Assembly: GCA_024082115.1 (NCBI GenBank)
Contig: JAMRYE010000011.1
Location: forward strand, 2,108,001 to 2,172,000
Direction: 5' to 3'
DNA: 64,000 nucleotides
DNA from: Rhinocladiella similis
Lineage: Eukaryota > Ascomycota > Eurotiomycetes > Chaetothyriales > Herpotrichiellaceae
In this document: piece after piece, positions 1 to 11,584 of the stretch
How the letters are laid out: the number at the start of each line of letters is the position of its first letter
How positions within the stretch are numbered: the first letter of the stretch is position 1
The notes under the pieces: model-generated
What the model was told of the DNA's origin: nothing
Database searches by the model: none
The model's input: only the letters and a program-made list of their open reading frames with translations
Translations under genes and position numbers: made by a program

Positions 1-22
1 CAAACAGTCCCTGGGTGTTTGA

Positions 23-3000
23 TCAACTCTGTATCGGCACCGGTTTGTCTTTCTGTAGTAGATGAGCCCAATTGAGAAAGTCGAATTTATCTTTCTCTTT
101 GGCCGACTGCGGCATGTCAGGGTTGGGACTTCGATTCGGTTCTCTTGGTTCCAAAATCAAAGACCTTCGGTAATGCATCTGGAAGCTCTTATCGCCAGCG
201 GAACGGACTCTGACCAATTGATCTTGCATCCATGTCTGTAGCTCGGAGATCTCAGCAAATCTATAGGGAACTTGGAATCGTTGGAGATCGGAGATGATCT
301 TCGCCGTACTCATATGTTTGTCCAGATTGATCACGGATATCTTGCCTTTGTCAGTCGTCAATGTCCGCGTACCTGTATATGCCGTGTCAACCATGGTGAG
401 ATCGGTCAAGTATACGCCTATGAAGGGCAGACACGGCGGAAGATGGGACTGGACTCGTTGACGCAAGGCAGAATAGTTCCTGGACACATCTACCACCTTG
501 CAAAGTTCGTCGAACATGGACTTTGTCTTTTGAGGCACCCCTTCCCAAGTTTTTCGCATTCGCTTGATATTTGTGGAGTCCAGCGCACAGACTATAGCCA
601 TGAGCGTATCATAGTTGCGCAATTCCAGACACTTGCTCGCGATCTTGACCCACTGCTTCACGATTGCAGCCCTCCGTTTTGGTTCCTCAAGCTGCAGAAT
701 CGAATCTGACACAAGGTTGGAGATGTCAGTGGAGAGTGTTGACATGGCCCTGACGTTGACAGCGAGGGAGCTACTGCGCTTCGTCCATTCGGTCCCTAGC
801 AGCTCTTCTGGTAAGATGGAGCAGAAGATTTTGCACGTTTTTATCGTGATCTGACGGGCCAGCTCGAGAGCGTCGAAGTCCAGGATGCTAACAGTCGCAC
901 CACCCATTTTCCATGTCTTCAATGCACTCAGTTGGCTTTTCGATATGACGGGATTTGGTAATGGGGTGTTTGGGTCGACGTAGGTCGCTGAAGAAGTGCT
1001 TGTTTTTCCCATGGCCGAAATGACCCTGGGGACTATGGGCTTGTTTAAAGAGGAGACCTGCTCGGCCAATTCCAAGATCCTGTTGCCGGCCATCGGAAGG
1101 ACGGGAATCATGGACTCTCGGGCGAACCCAACAATGACGGGAAGAGCGGTGTCATCCCAGTCATGCCTCCAGTGAGACTCCATCCATCCCTTGAGGACAT
1201 TGTATACCCTGAGCCTGACTGGGCTGGAGATTCTCGGATTTTCTGCGACATAATCAAACCGAACCGCGAGGGCAGAGGCAAACTCTTCAGGCCGAGCAAA
1301 GAGACGAAAGGTAAGGTAAATGGTGCTGATGAAAGATACATCCGGGGTCGAGTCGTGTGCGGTTAAGCGTTCGACCAGGGCATTCAGTGTTCCACCCACG
1401 ACCATCCCCTCCCGATTAAAGATGAGTTCCTGGGCAAAGGTATGTGTCATGATTTCTGCCTCGACTTCATCGTCGTCGCCAAGTGAAGAATGATCATCAG
1501 GCGGAGATTGCGCTGATACAAAGTCCGTAAACGAGCCACCGCCATACATGGAAGCCACGCGCGTCGAAGCGCTTGATAGATTGCTTGGGTCCGACCGCCT
1601 GTTGGTGGTGTCCAGACTGCTGTCGCTGCCCTTACTCCCCACCATGGGTAGGATCACCGAAGTTCGTTTTCTCTTGTCAATGGGAGGCTGATTGATCCCC
1701 GGAGCACGTATGTGAGCATCTGGATGTAATGATCCTGGTTGTGGAACGGGAGAAGACCGAATTATATCTCCGATGACATCGTCTCTGGGTGAAGGAGCGG
1801 CAGTCGCAAAGCCAGTTGAAGGTCCCTCGGACATGTCTCGAGGTAGAGGAGGAGTAATCATGCGCCTGGGGACCGTGGCCTGTGCTTTGTCGGTTACACG
1901 GCGGGAAGAGTCCTCAACAGTGGCGAGTTGGACAGGTGACCTCAAAACAGTACTGGACCGGACATCTTGGCTGGTAGACTCGAGTGTGCTGGAGCTATCA
2001 GAGCCCCTGCCGATGAGCTGGGCAAGATTCTCGACTTCGAAGTCCCCAATCTCCTCGAGCGTTGCTTTGGTCCGAGCCACGCATCGACCCGCAGCACTTA
2101 CGCATGCGGTCGCTGCTCGGACAAGATTTTGTGCCTCTTCTGGAAGATAGACTAGCTCATCGTCCATCGAATGAATCGGTTTGAAAACCTGTCGGGCGGC
2201 ATGTACTAATTCAGTAATGGCATAGTACATGGCATCTTTGGCCTGGACCAAAGGCCGAGAGGTGCTGTAATCCCGTTCAATGACTGTCTCGACAATGGCA
2301 AAGAGTTGACGACAGGACCGAACAGCGTTTTGCGTAGTCATCAAAAGCTCTGAAGAAGACCTCGATTGCATATGGGAGCCCAAGAAGGAGGCCAAAACAG
2401 TGAGAAAATCGTCATAAGATTTGTGCAAGTACTGAGAGATGGTGTTGGAGTTTTTCTGGTTAGTTGCCCGGGTGTAAGACATTCGGTGTGTTGTAGAAGA
2501 CTGTCGACGCACTGGGGTGTTGTGTGATACAGGGCCAGTACTGCTTCGCCTTGACGCCACACTCGACGCGGAGGCGGTAGGATTCGTGTTCCGGGGCATG
2601 ATCGTCGACTGAGGTCTCCTAGACCTGGGAGACGTGGGCGGTTCCGATAACTCAGCCTGAGAGACCTCGGACCTGGTTGGGCTCGATATGATCGCGGAGA
2701 TTTGCTCACTCCACACATCGAAGAAGAAGACTGCGCGAGTGACGATGCGGAAAGCCTTCAATAACATGTCATCGAGTCTGATGTCAAGGTCCTTGTGCGA
2801 CGAGGACACGATCACCACCTGCTGCAATTGCTTGGCGGTGCGTACGAGCAGAGCGAGATCTGAAAGAAGACTCTTGCGAGACCGTCGGATCGCATCCTGT
2901 TGTCGAACAAGAGGAGCATCCCGCGTCAGGCACTCGGATCGCTCCAGCAATGCGCGGACTCCGGCTACCAGGCCTCGCATGTAGTCCTGATTACGGAACA

Positions 3001-3430
3001 GATTCAAGTTAGAATCACTTCCACATCTAACGATATCCCAGAATTCAGTCAATGCTTTCAAGAGAGGTCGCATGGCGGCGTGATCGTATGCTTCGCAGTA
3101 GTTGGTGGGCAGCCAGCCTCGGGCGCCTGTCTCCAGCAGTGTCCCATCAGCCCACCCGTTGACATGCACCGAATGGACCAAGATGATATCGCCAGCATTC
3201 AGTGGCAGTGTGACGGTGGTCGACGAGTGCGGAGACGGCTGGAAGGTATATAGAGCGCGGAGGTAGTTGTGGAACCTCGCATGACTGGAGGCCGAGTCGT
3301 CAATGGTTTCCGAGGCCAAGGTCGCCGTAGGACTGGACTCGTTATACAACGCACTGGGTAGATCGTCGCTGCTGTTTCTATATATGCGCAGCGGCGCAAT
3401 GGATATGTTGGAGGGTTGATTCGGGCGCAT
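23..3430 (-). CDS. Ras guanine-nucleotide exchange factor, CDC25-like, with N-terminal SH3
   Basis: Single-exon protein of about 1135 aa. Family knowledge: RasGEFs load GTP onto Ras at the plasma membrane and feed cAMP/PKA and MAPK signalling. Seen: an SH3 domain at about residues 57-115 (ALYTF start, GWLPTNY end), a long Ser/Pro-rich low-complexity middle, a RasGEF_N module beginning near VVGGTLNALVERL, and a C-terminal catalytic RasGEF domain with LDFDALELARQIT, the NYDTLMAIVCAL helix and PPCLPFIGVYLTDL. The order SH3, RasGEF_N, RasGEF matches yeast Cdc25. The first ATG in frame is at 3430; the frame stays open seven codons further to a GTG, so a short upstream exon is possible. The stop lies close to the window edge but the domain is complete. 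No break is seen. The call as a RasGEF is firm; which paralogue it is cannot be decided here. Confidence 0.92.
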   Translation of the reverse strand: MRPNQPSNISIAPLRIYRNSSDDLPSALYNESSPTATLASETIDDSASSHARFHNYLRALYTFQPSPHSSTTVTLPLNAGDIILVHSVHVNGWADGTLLETGARGWLPTNYCEAYDHAAMRPLLKALTEFWDIVRCGSDSNLNLFRNQDYMRGLVAGVRALLERSECLTRDAPLVRQQDAIRRSRKSLLSDLALLVRTAKQLQQVVIVSSSHKDLDIRLDDMLLKAFRIVTRAVFFFDVWSEQISAIISSPTRSEVSQAELSEPPTSPRSRRPQSTIMPRNTNPTASASSVASRRSSTGPVSHNTPVRRQSSTTHRMSYTRATNQKNSNTISQYLHKSYDDFLTVLASFLGSHMQSRSSSELLMTTQNAVRSCRQLFAIVETVIERDYSTSRPLVQAKDAMYYAITELVHAARQVFKPIHSMDDELVYLPEEAQNLVRAATACVSAAGRCVARTKATLEEIGDFEVENLAQLIGRGSDSSSTLESTSQDVRSSTVLRSPVQLATVEDSSRRVTDKAQATVPRRMITPPLPRDMSEGPSTGFATAAPSPRDDVIGDIIRSSPVPQPGSLHPDAHIRAPGINQPPIDKRKRTSVILPMVGSKGSDSSLDTTNRRSDPSNLSSASTRVASMYGGGSFTDFVSAQSPPDDHSSLGDDDEVEAEIMTHTFAQELIFNREGMVVGGTLNALVERLTAHDSTPDVSFISTIYLTFRLFARPEEFASALAVRFDYVAENPRISSPVRLRVYNVLKGWMESHWRHDWDDTALPVIVGFARESMIPVLPMAGNRILELAEQVSSLNKPIVPRVISAMGKTSTSSATYVDPNTPLPNPVISKSQLSALKTWKMGGATVSILDFDALELARQITIKTCKIFCSILPEELLGTEWTKRSSSLAVNVRAMSTLSTDISNLVSDSILQLEEPKRRAAIVKQWVKIASKCLELRNYDTLMAIVCALDSTNIKRMRKTWEGVPQKTKSMFDELCKVVDVSRNYSALRQRVQSHLPPCLPFIGVYLTDLTMVDTAYTGTRTLTTDKGKISVINLDKHMSTAKIISDLQRFQVPYRFAEISELQTWMQDQLVRVRSAGDKSFQMHYRRSLILEPREPNRSPNPDMPQSAKEKDKFDFLNWAHLLQKDKPVPIQS

Positions 3431-4893
3431 CTTGCCGGGAACATTCGTCACACATGTCGCTCAGCGTCGGGCAGTTGATGCCTCGGACCCGGTCATTTTC
3501 TTTCTATCCCACTGTCACGTAGTCGGAGGAAGGGTCGATCAAAGTCAAGGTAACTCCGTAGTGTTGACCTGACTGCGCTGGAGGTCGTGAAGCTGCGCGG
3601 TCGCGGATGGTTCTTCTCAATTGGCAGGGTGGTAGTACAGCAGAACGGCGCAGGAAGGCGACGGAGGGTGTATCGAGGTGAGAAAGCAACGTCTCGTGCA
3701 ACAACAGATGTCAAACGCTTCAAGGGGTTCGACGAGTAAATTTGAGGCGAGGGGTGGCTGTCGAGAGAGACGCAAGGATCAGGAGGGGGTTGCAGCTCGC
3801 GTCACAACACGCCGAGTGAGAATTGACAGATCTGGGATGTACTGTCGTCAAGAACTGGACTCGAGGACGTTTGGTCTTATTTTGCACAAGATTAAGAAAC
3901 TGAAAATGCTGTACGAGGTACAGGGCAGCGTGAGGCAGCAGGAGCGAAAGGCTCTCACACCTCATGACCGTGACATGGCGCAGGGGGACGGGACAAATGC
4001 GGCTAAGGAGGCTCATCAGGCTATGCGCACACACGGAGTCTGTAGGAAGTACGGAGGATGCATCATACAAAGACGGGTCTCGTGGAGGGATGAGACTCTT
4101 CACGGGCACGCATCTGCATCTGTGTTTGCCTCTACTCCGTATCCGTACCAATATCCTGCTTATCACTCCCTCCAGCTGTAGCTTACCCTGTATTAAATCT
4201 TCATCCGCTCTCTTCGTCAGGTCCATGTTGCAACCCCATCGCCTCGCTAAAGATTGTACAATACTTGGACCCAACAAGCCCCCGACAGCCTAATCGGTCA
4301 ACTGGCATGACTAGTCATTGTGCCAGGTTTCACAAGCGACACCAGTGCCAGGTCTTTGGCTCGACGGCGGCAGCGTTATCAATGAATCCGCCCCTTCAAG
4401 AACAATCACCATTGTCTCGTTCCGGATCAAGCCAGTTTCTGGATTTCTTGTCCGCTTTGTTCTATTCTTCGGACTACGGAGTACGACTATCTACAACGCG
4501 ATTACGGAGTAGTAGCGCTGCTGTCGTACGTTGTGACCTCCATCCACCGCAACATGCCTGTTGGCTCCTGGGATGATCCCTCTCGATATGCCCGGTGAGT
4601 TCGGCTTACTACGGCATCGGCCTCACACAAGCCGCAAAGATATCTGAATACAATACAACACTCCGGGCACTAGAATCGAGGCCCATGCTAAGATAAGCCC
4701 TGGAGATGAAAAAGCTTGCCCCGGGTTTTCGGACCTGCAAGGCCGCCGTATGTTTGTATTTGGAGCTTCACGGACAGAGTCGAAGTCCTCAAGAGAGCGG
4801 AATGAATCATCATACCCAATGACATCTGACTATCATCCCAAAACTTTTGGGGTGTTGCTCTATGTTCTACGGATCTTGGACCACCCTGTGATC
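3431..4893. other. Intergenic: RasGEF upstream region and 3' flank of the Zn2Cys6-acetyltransferase gene
   Basis: No convincing gene. Overlapping ORFs of up to 185 codons occur on both strands but have no recognisable domain and no intron logic. The part nearest 3431 should hold the RasGEF promoter and 5' UTR. It contains three copies of a TACGGAGTA 9-mer, listed separately. Confidence 0.6.
4133..4511. repeat. Three scattered copies of TACGGAGTA
   Basis: The 9-mer TACGGAGTA is seen at 4475-4483 and 4503-4511, and as its reverse complement TACTCCGTA at 4133-4141. A one-mismatch copy lies near 3552-3560. Its arms TAC/GTA are self-complementary around GGA. Function is unknown; it could be a genome-wide short repeat. 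Confidence 0.5.
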
Positions 4894-6817
4894 CTAGAAA
4901 TCTTGTGCAGTCATTCTGGCTCGGCCAGTGCCGGTTTTCACGTTGTCAAAATCTGCGACATCGCTCATGATTATTTCATAGGGCCAGATGGTGCATGACT
5001 GTCCCAATGTCACACCAGGATGAATCACAGCTCCACGTCCAATGATCACATTTGGTCCGATGTGAACGGGGCGAGCGACCGATTTGGACTTGTAGCCCCT
5101 ACGGTCGTGCATATCCGTACACACATCCGCCGTAAAGATGACTACGTCACAGCCGATATGTGTTCTTGCGCCGATGTCAACCTCGGCAGCATCGTCAATC
5201 TTGCAGTTCTCCCCAATAAAGACATCCTGTTGGATCTTGATGTTATACCCGTAGCTGCATCTGAAGGGAGCCTCGATCATGACATCAGGACCAAGCAGCC
5301 CTGTCATTGGGATCGGCGAGGGGGTGCCATAGGTTATGTCTTTGCTAGGGTCAAACACCATCATCAGCAGATCTCGAAGTGCCTCTTTGTTCATGCCCGA
5401 ATCGATATCGCATGCTGTGTTGTATCGCGCCAACGCGCGTTTGCATCGAGCCCGCTCTCTTTGCAGTGTTTGATCTTGGTGCTCGTACGCTGTTGATCTT
5501 GTCATTTTCGAACGCTCAACGTCCTCCTTACCGAATACCTTGGGGGGTATTCGTTGGGAATCTGATGCGCTTCGCCTGTGCGTTGCTTCGGTTTGAGGTG
5601 GAGCACGTGAAGTCCGCTCTTCTGGACGGGGAGGATGAAGAGGATCAAAATGTCGAAATTGACTACCGACCTGTGAAGCAGATGTTGGTGGGATCGTTGC
5701 CGCTGGAGGCAGCATGGCATTTTCGACCCGACCTTGTTGATACTGCAAAGGGGACACAGACGGCCGAGTTGCTTGTGGATGTGAAGGGGCATTACCCTCG
5801 CCCTGACTGAGTTCGGGAAGTCGTGGGAGTTGTTCAGGATGATGAGATGGAGGGTGTTGGTGTGGAATCCACGACGGCTGCGTACCGTAGTATGGTTGGC
5901 CCCTGGCTTCGATCGGTACGTGGGTCACGCTTTGCATTGGAGGTGGGTGACTGACGGTCGCCATTTGTGGTCGAGGGATATTGGTCGCATGGTTAGACTG
6001 AGTGGACGGCATGTGGCCGCTGTCGTTGTTCATCATGGCGGCATTGCTACTTGTTCGATCGTCCATTGCAGGACTGCTGTGAAGTCCTTGCGCTGATGCA
6101 GGCAGTACATCCCTACTGGACGGCAGGGGCGCATCACTTTCGGGAGGGCTGGGCCAGGTTGATGGATCATCGGGGAATTTTCCGTAGCCCTTGCACCGGA
6201 ACCCTCCCCTGTGACAATTGTAGCCTAAATTCAAGGAAGTCAGCACCTCGTCAAAGACTGTCTAGATTCGAGAAGGAAGTTTCAGACTCACAAACTGGAC
6301 GGCCCTCGTCACATTTCTTTTTTCGCTCACGGCACGTCCAGCATCCTGTCTTCGTTCGATTGCTGAAGTTGCGTTTACGTTTCGGAACAGCAGATCCAGG
6401 ACCTGGGGGTGCATCCTGGCCATCAGGATACGGGCTATTTGTCAACGCACCGTTGGACTCGTGGCTCCACTGAGCGTACTGGCTAACCTTATCTGTTACA
6501 TGGGGAGGTAAGACTTCGATTGTGTCTTCCTGTATCGTTTCCACCATGGGAGAGTCGGGTCTGAAGACCGGGGACTCGCTCTCGGGTCCATGCATCGGTG
6601 AATCTCTTCCAGATGATGGCATAAGCTCATTCTGATCGGGTTCACTGGTATGCTGATTGTGTTCGACTGTGTCGTGATCGGGGCTACCAAGCTCTCGTAG
6701 TGCTCTAGTAGCCGTAGTGGCATGGTTTTTGTACCCATGCAATCCATACCCGCCATTCACCAGGCCCTCGTCAGTGCTCAAGGGTTTGCGTTTATGATGA
6801 CGGGAGGCGGAGCTCAT
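4894..6817 (-). CDS. Zn2Cys6 regulator fused to a maltose/galactoside O-acetyltransferase-like (Mac plus left-handed beta-helix) domain
   Basis: Two exons, 6817-6292 and 6224-4894, with a 67-nt intron (GTGAGT donor, TTTAG acceptor) that splits the fourth zinc Cys codon; 618 aa. Splicing restores a canonical Zn2Cys6 cluster with Cys at 159, 162, 169, 176, 179 and 186. A Pro/Gln/His-rich linker follows. A Mac-like helix pair (about 403-468) then leads into a hexapeptide left-handed beta-helix (about 483-598) with repeats such as NIKIQQDVFIGENCKI and HIGPNVIIGRGAVIHPGVTLG. A His in the TDMHDRRG loop (about 548) lies where these acetyltransferases keep their catalytic His. Family knowledge: MAT enzymes move acetyl from acetyl-CoA to sugars or galactosides. 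Inference: the domain may sense acetyl-CoA or a sugar, or may acetylate one. Start is the first ATG. Nothing is broken. Confidence 0.88.
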
Positions 6818-8822
6818 TGTGTCTCCAGCTAGAGAGTCTCCAGGTAGAAATTTATCGTTCGTGGAGCGAGGTCTACTTTAGGGTAGCGGGTGAGACCTTA
6901 GATCATCAGTATCTGTGACTGGAGAAGCGTTAGAGGAGTTCCGGGAAATCAACAAATTGCCGTACAGTCAATTCCAGCACCAGCTATCGAATTCAGGGAG
7001 GTCATACTTAGGCTTAGCCGTTGCCGTGCTCGCTTCACGTACTAAGCAGCCGCAGGGCGCTCTGATTTTGTTATATCCAGATTGTCAGGAGTTATGACTG
7101 TGGCAGCCTGTATGTCGTAAATGGCTTGAGCCCTGAACGAGTGAAGGCTTAATAGAAAGACATTCAAGCTCTGGCGCGGATGAGCGCTAAGAAGCCAGCG
7201 ACCTGTCTGTGGGATGTCCAATGAAGATCTCAGCCAGGCGCCTCAGAGATAAGACTGTGGTCTGCCGGGTTTTGGAGGCGAATTCGTGCGTAAAGTGCTC
7301 TCTTTAACGTGAGCAAGCAGCGTAATTGACTTTCGAAATCAAGGCCACAGCGAGGGCACTCGGTTGGTAAGAGACGTGAAAGCTTAGAGCAGGGAGGCGA
7401 CTTTCGCAAAGGATAAGCTTCCGAGATGAAATGGGGCAGCACCAAAGCTGTTGATGATTTCGTATTGTACAGAAATGGAGGGTATGCCAATTCTGACTTC
7501 CTCTGTACAGTAATCGTCACGCGTACAGAGTAGATGACATCGGCTAGCCGCGAGAAGCGCGAGCGCCAGATGATGGTCAGTGTCCTCGGTGTCTACGGTA
7601 TCAGCCGTGTGACACGCTGCTAGCGAAGAGACACCTTTGCGGAAGGGATCAAATTGTGTTCTAACGAGTTGTTCAAAAGGCTGGTGGAAGCTGGGCAGTC
7701 ACAGGAGTTGCAAGTATGTCCTCGGCCTGATCAGAAGAACAAGAAGAGAGAGCGAGAAAGCGCGACATGGGCGAGCTCCTGGATGTACAATAAAGGAAAC
7801 CCAACAAGAAGCGGGGGATGGGAAGTAGTGTCATTGCTGGCCAGGCGCTTGCAAAAGGCGCTTGCCGCCAGTGCCGCAGCAGTATCGAGGCCTTGACATG
7901 CAACTGGTGGATGGAGGCCGGTTGCGTCGATGGAGGTTTCAGTGAGCTTTCACGCTCGGTACGCCGGATCCGCGCCAAACAAGGGCAAAGTATTTGCTGT
8001 GTCCAGGCGGTAGAGGCGGGTATGTCCTGTGATTCCGTACTCAGGACACACAGCCTACTAATGTGGATGCTGCTGATCTCTGTGGATGGCGTCCCCGTAA
8101 TGGAGCAGTCTTCACCTCTACTAAAGTAGTGAACGGTCTGTTCCGCCGCGGACATCATCGTACGAGTGCACCGAAGAAATAGCAGCAAGCACAATACTCC
8201 TCGGCGGGAGTCATGGAGAATGAAAGTACCGAGACTCGTACTTGTAGAGGCGTCAAGATCTCGTGGACTGACCGCTTGTATCTGTCGAGGGTCCGGAAAT
8301 GTCACCCAAGTCCCTCTACGCAATATGCCGCTTGTTAACGGAAATCCGAGACACATCCAGGGTGAACGGCCACGGTAAAACCTCTGCGTTGCAAAAGAGC
8401 TGTAAGCCGAGGACAAGTCGCGCTGGATCGATACTCTGGCTTGTACGGTGTCGGCATGCATATGTTTGTGCTTCGAGCATTGGCATCACGGCGCGCCTGA
8501 TGTTCCTCCTGCTCACACGCTTTGCCAATTGGTCGTGCCTGTTGCAAAATGCCTTGGGTACATCGCTTCGCTTATGTACAGCCAAGTCACTGCCACCTTC
8601 CGCGCTTGCAGGGGTGGCTTTGGAAACACAAGACGCGCGTAGGCGCTTCTGCCTCACTTCTTGCTTAGACGCCCGGCGTGTATCCGCCGTAACGAAGCGG
8701 GCATGGTCTAGGTGCTGGCGTATGTACTAAGACCTCAACACTAGACCCCGAGGTTGGAAACGTTGGTGTAGACAAGATGGTCCGGAATTTCCTTGTTTAT
8801 CGGAGGGGAATCATGTGCAATT
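6818..8822. other. 2-kb intergenic stretch without a supported gene
   Basis: This lies upstream of the Zn2Cys6-acetyltransferase gene and downstream of MLH3. A 262-codon minus-strand ORF at 7673-8461 and several shorter ones have skewed composition, no known motif, and equally long ORFs opposite them. I see no splice-consistent gene, repeat or RNA. The part near 6818 should hold the promoter of the fusion gene. Confidence 0.55.
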
Positions 8823-11584
8823 CTATCCAGATCTAGTCCAATTGTCCCACGCCACGCCAAATCCAATGTGTCCGGTAGTGCAAGCGTCTCCTACGAAACC
8901 AAGTGCTCTGGAGTCAATATGTCTTTGCTCGTCCATAGTAATCTCCATCAAGACTGAGCAGGTCGGACGCCCGTGAGCACATTGAAAAGGAAAACAACAC
9001 CGCGAGAGTCTAGAAACCAACTGGGTGCATTCAGCGAGGGTCAACGTGTCATTAAACATGATTGCTGTACGGCAGGATCGAGACTTGATCATCTCCACCA
9101 TCAGTGGTGGACAGTGGGCAAAGATTGATATCCACATAGCGCCTGCATCTGAACATTGCTGCTCTGATGAGTTGCCTGATGATATTTTCCCGGATGGAGG
9201 ATGACTAGACCAGATACTGCTCCGCAAGAGATCAATGACAACCTTTGGGTCGGAGAGACAGCGTGTGACAATAACTGCGGGCAGAGCGCTAACTCGCAAA
9301 TACCGTGATGAGGGACCCTTCATGGCTGAAGACCAAGCCGTGTCGTGTCCTGCATGGACCACGTACTCGATGCGCCACTTGCGAAAATAACTCTGTCGCT
9401 CCTCGAATAGATCTGCTTCGGCTTCATCAACCTCAAAGACTAGCGGCGGACTGAGGCTGGCGGAAGCGTTGTTGCAGGCTTCTTGGCACAGACGCTCGTA
9501 TTTGACGCGCTCATCTGCCGCATGTTGATCAATGAGGACGAGTAGGTTTTTGCGGTCCTCACCACAACGAGTGTCGGATCCCGGCACCTTGGCAAGGACG
9601 AACTTATGATCAACCTGACCAACGACAACGGCTTTGGCAAGAGCCTCTTTCGTTAGTGTCACATCACGGGGGCCCCGAGTATTAGAAGTTCCCATTGCAT
9701 CGGTAGGGCCGCTCGATATGCATGTAGCGTGTGGACTTAGGGTGGCTATGGGAGTTTCTTGCTTCTTACGGCCAAGGATATCTTTGTATTTTTGGAGGCA
9801 CTTTTCAACTTCTGGGAACTCGGGCCGTTTGGTTTCTAGGGTGGCGATTTTGGTATGCCGGGACTTTGGTGGGTGTACAAATCTGCGACCGGGTCGACCG
9901 TAGGACTCAATATCACCATCTGACTCGCCCAACACGGTTCCAGTGCGTGGATGGAGACGAATCGGCCGGCCATCCCGAGGATTCTCCCACAAGATCGGTC
10001 CAATAGTGTCCTTATTTGTTGCTAAAGAGGTCGACGTTTCGGGTTCCGGACTCTTGTCAATACTGGTTGTCTGAGCTTGGGGCTGAAGATTCCTTGTAGA
10101 CTCGAACGCCGGCTCAGCATTCACCGCGTGCGTACGATCTCTGTTGGTGGACATTGAAAGTGTGAGCCCATTTCCATGATCTCTGAATCCTGTAGTATGC
10201 CCGCACTTGATCCTAGGCCAGTCGTTGAGCGGGATGCCATTGAAACGCGTTCTTCTGTTTGAACTTCGTGGGGTCGGACTTTGTGTCGAGGACTTTTTAT
10301 ATGGAGACTGGGATAAAGTATCAGGCGCCATTACTCGATAGCCATGCTGGCCAGACGTAGCAGAGTTAAAACCATTCTTGTCCAGAAATTGATAAATCAA
10401 TGTCTTCAGAAGACTTGTGAGAATCGTAGTCTGCTCCGCAAGCTCTAGTGGCCCGCCGTCCTGTATGAAGTCTTCTTCTTGATCTCGTTTTGATTCGATG
10501 TAGATATAGAACATCAGGAAACGATCGACGCCTTTCACAGGCCTGGACTGCATTGAACGTCGTTGGTTGTGGGTTTGGTGACGACGGCGGAAGTCATCCT
10601 CAACAACACCAAAATCTGACTGCTCAACGCTATCATTCACCGCATTCAGTAACCAATTACTCCCTTCTTGCGCGTATATTGGCGAGTGCCTTATGGAAAT
10701 AAACTGACAAGTCTTCGCAGCAGCAGCCTTAACGGAGATGGCAGCGTGAATTGTCCAGTTGCCTGAGACAAGAGACAATGATCTCCAGGATGACGTGCTT
10801 GTGTCGGAAAGCATTTTGGCTTGAGAAAGCGTCGACACAACTTGCTTGAGATACGCGTCTGTTGAATCAGATCGCTCAGTATCTTTGTGAAAATACAGCC
10901 TGTCACCGCATTTGAGCGACATTTGCAACCTCTCAGCCCCCTGCCTTGCAAGAATATAGCCTACAGCCATTGATTTGATGCGATCGAACGTCTTGTGTAC
11001 CTCGGTTTGACTCGAATAGCGAAGACACATCTGCTTCGCACGAACTGGGATATCTCCAAAGAGGCTGCGCACCTCTACGCGTGTTCCTCTCCGTCCAATC
11101 TCTCCATCTTCCGGATTCATGCACAGCTGTCGGCAGTACACTTGCCCACGATGCAGCGTCAGTCGATTGATCCCACCGCCTTGAGAATGACGAGAAGTAA
11201 CGGTCAAAAGAGACAAGGATGACAGATTCGATAGGAAGCGACCATACGAGCCATAACACTGGCCTGAGGCATTGGACTTCGAGGTGCCTGGTATCTTCGT
11301 CAGCCACGTGATCAAACCTCTTGAAGACGCTTCATACAGGACGGTTGGGCTAGATAGCCAGCTTCCGTGAATTCCTGACTCTGGATACCCACTCCATTGT
11401 CCCGAACAGAGACATAACTCCGGCTGAAATCTATTTCGATGGAAATGCAGTCTGGGCTGGCATCTAGGGCGTTCCTCAAGAGCCCTTCAACGACATGTTC
11501 ATATGAGGCCAAATCGCGGGATGCTGAGAGGCTGCAGCGAATTTGTGCTGGAAGGGGTGTAATCGAAGGTATTGGGGTCATCAT
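8823..11584 (-). CDS. MLH3: DNA mismatch repair / meiotic crossover protein Mlh3 (MutL gamma subunit)
   Basis: Exons 11584-11338 and 11287-8823 flank a 50-nt intron (GTATGA donor, GGCTGAC branch, ACCAG acceptor); 903 aa. N-terminal GHKL ATPase: RNALDA (N-box equivalent) and VRDNGVGI (ATP-binding) are clear, followed by CTSK after splicing. The C-terminal endonuclease domain has DQHAADERVKYE, matching the metal-binding DQHA(x)2E(x)4E motif, then SCRTAIMFND and FPFQCAHGRP as in Mlh3. Known role: with Mlh1 it nicks DNA in mismatch repair and resolves meiotic double Holliday junctions in the nucleus. Odd: the GFRGEAL motif is replaced by GSYGRFL. The first ATG (11584) was chosen, though an in-frame TTG lies upstream. 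MED5 is the divergent neighbour. Confidence 0.9.

Noticed and set aside
3720..4277. 185-codon minus-strand ORF upstream of the RasGEF
   Set aside because: No recognisable family, overlaps equally long plus-strand ORFs, and lies in the RasGEF promoter/UTR region.
7673..8461. 262-codon minus-strand ORF in a long gene-free stretch
   Set aside because: No domain, no ATG-centred context, odd Ser/Arg-rich composition and overlapping ORFs of similar quality on the other strand; most likely chance.
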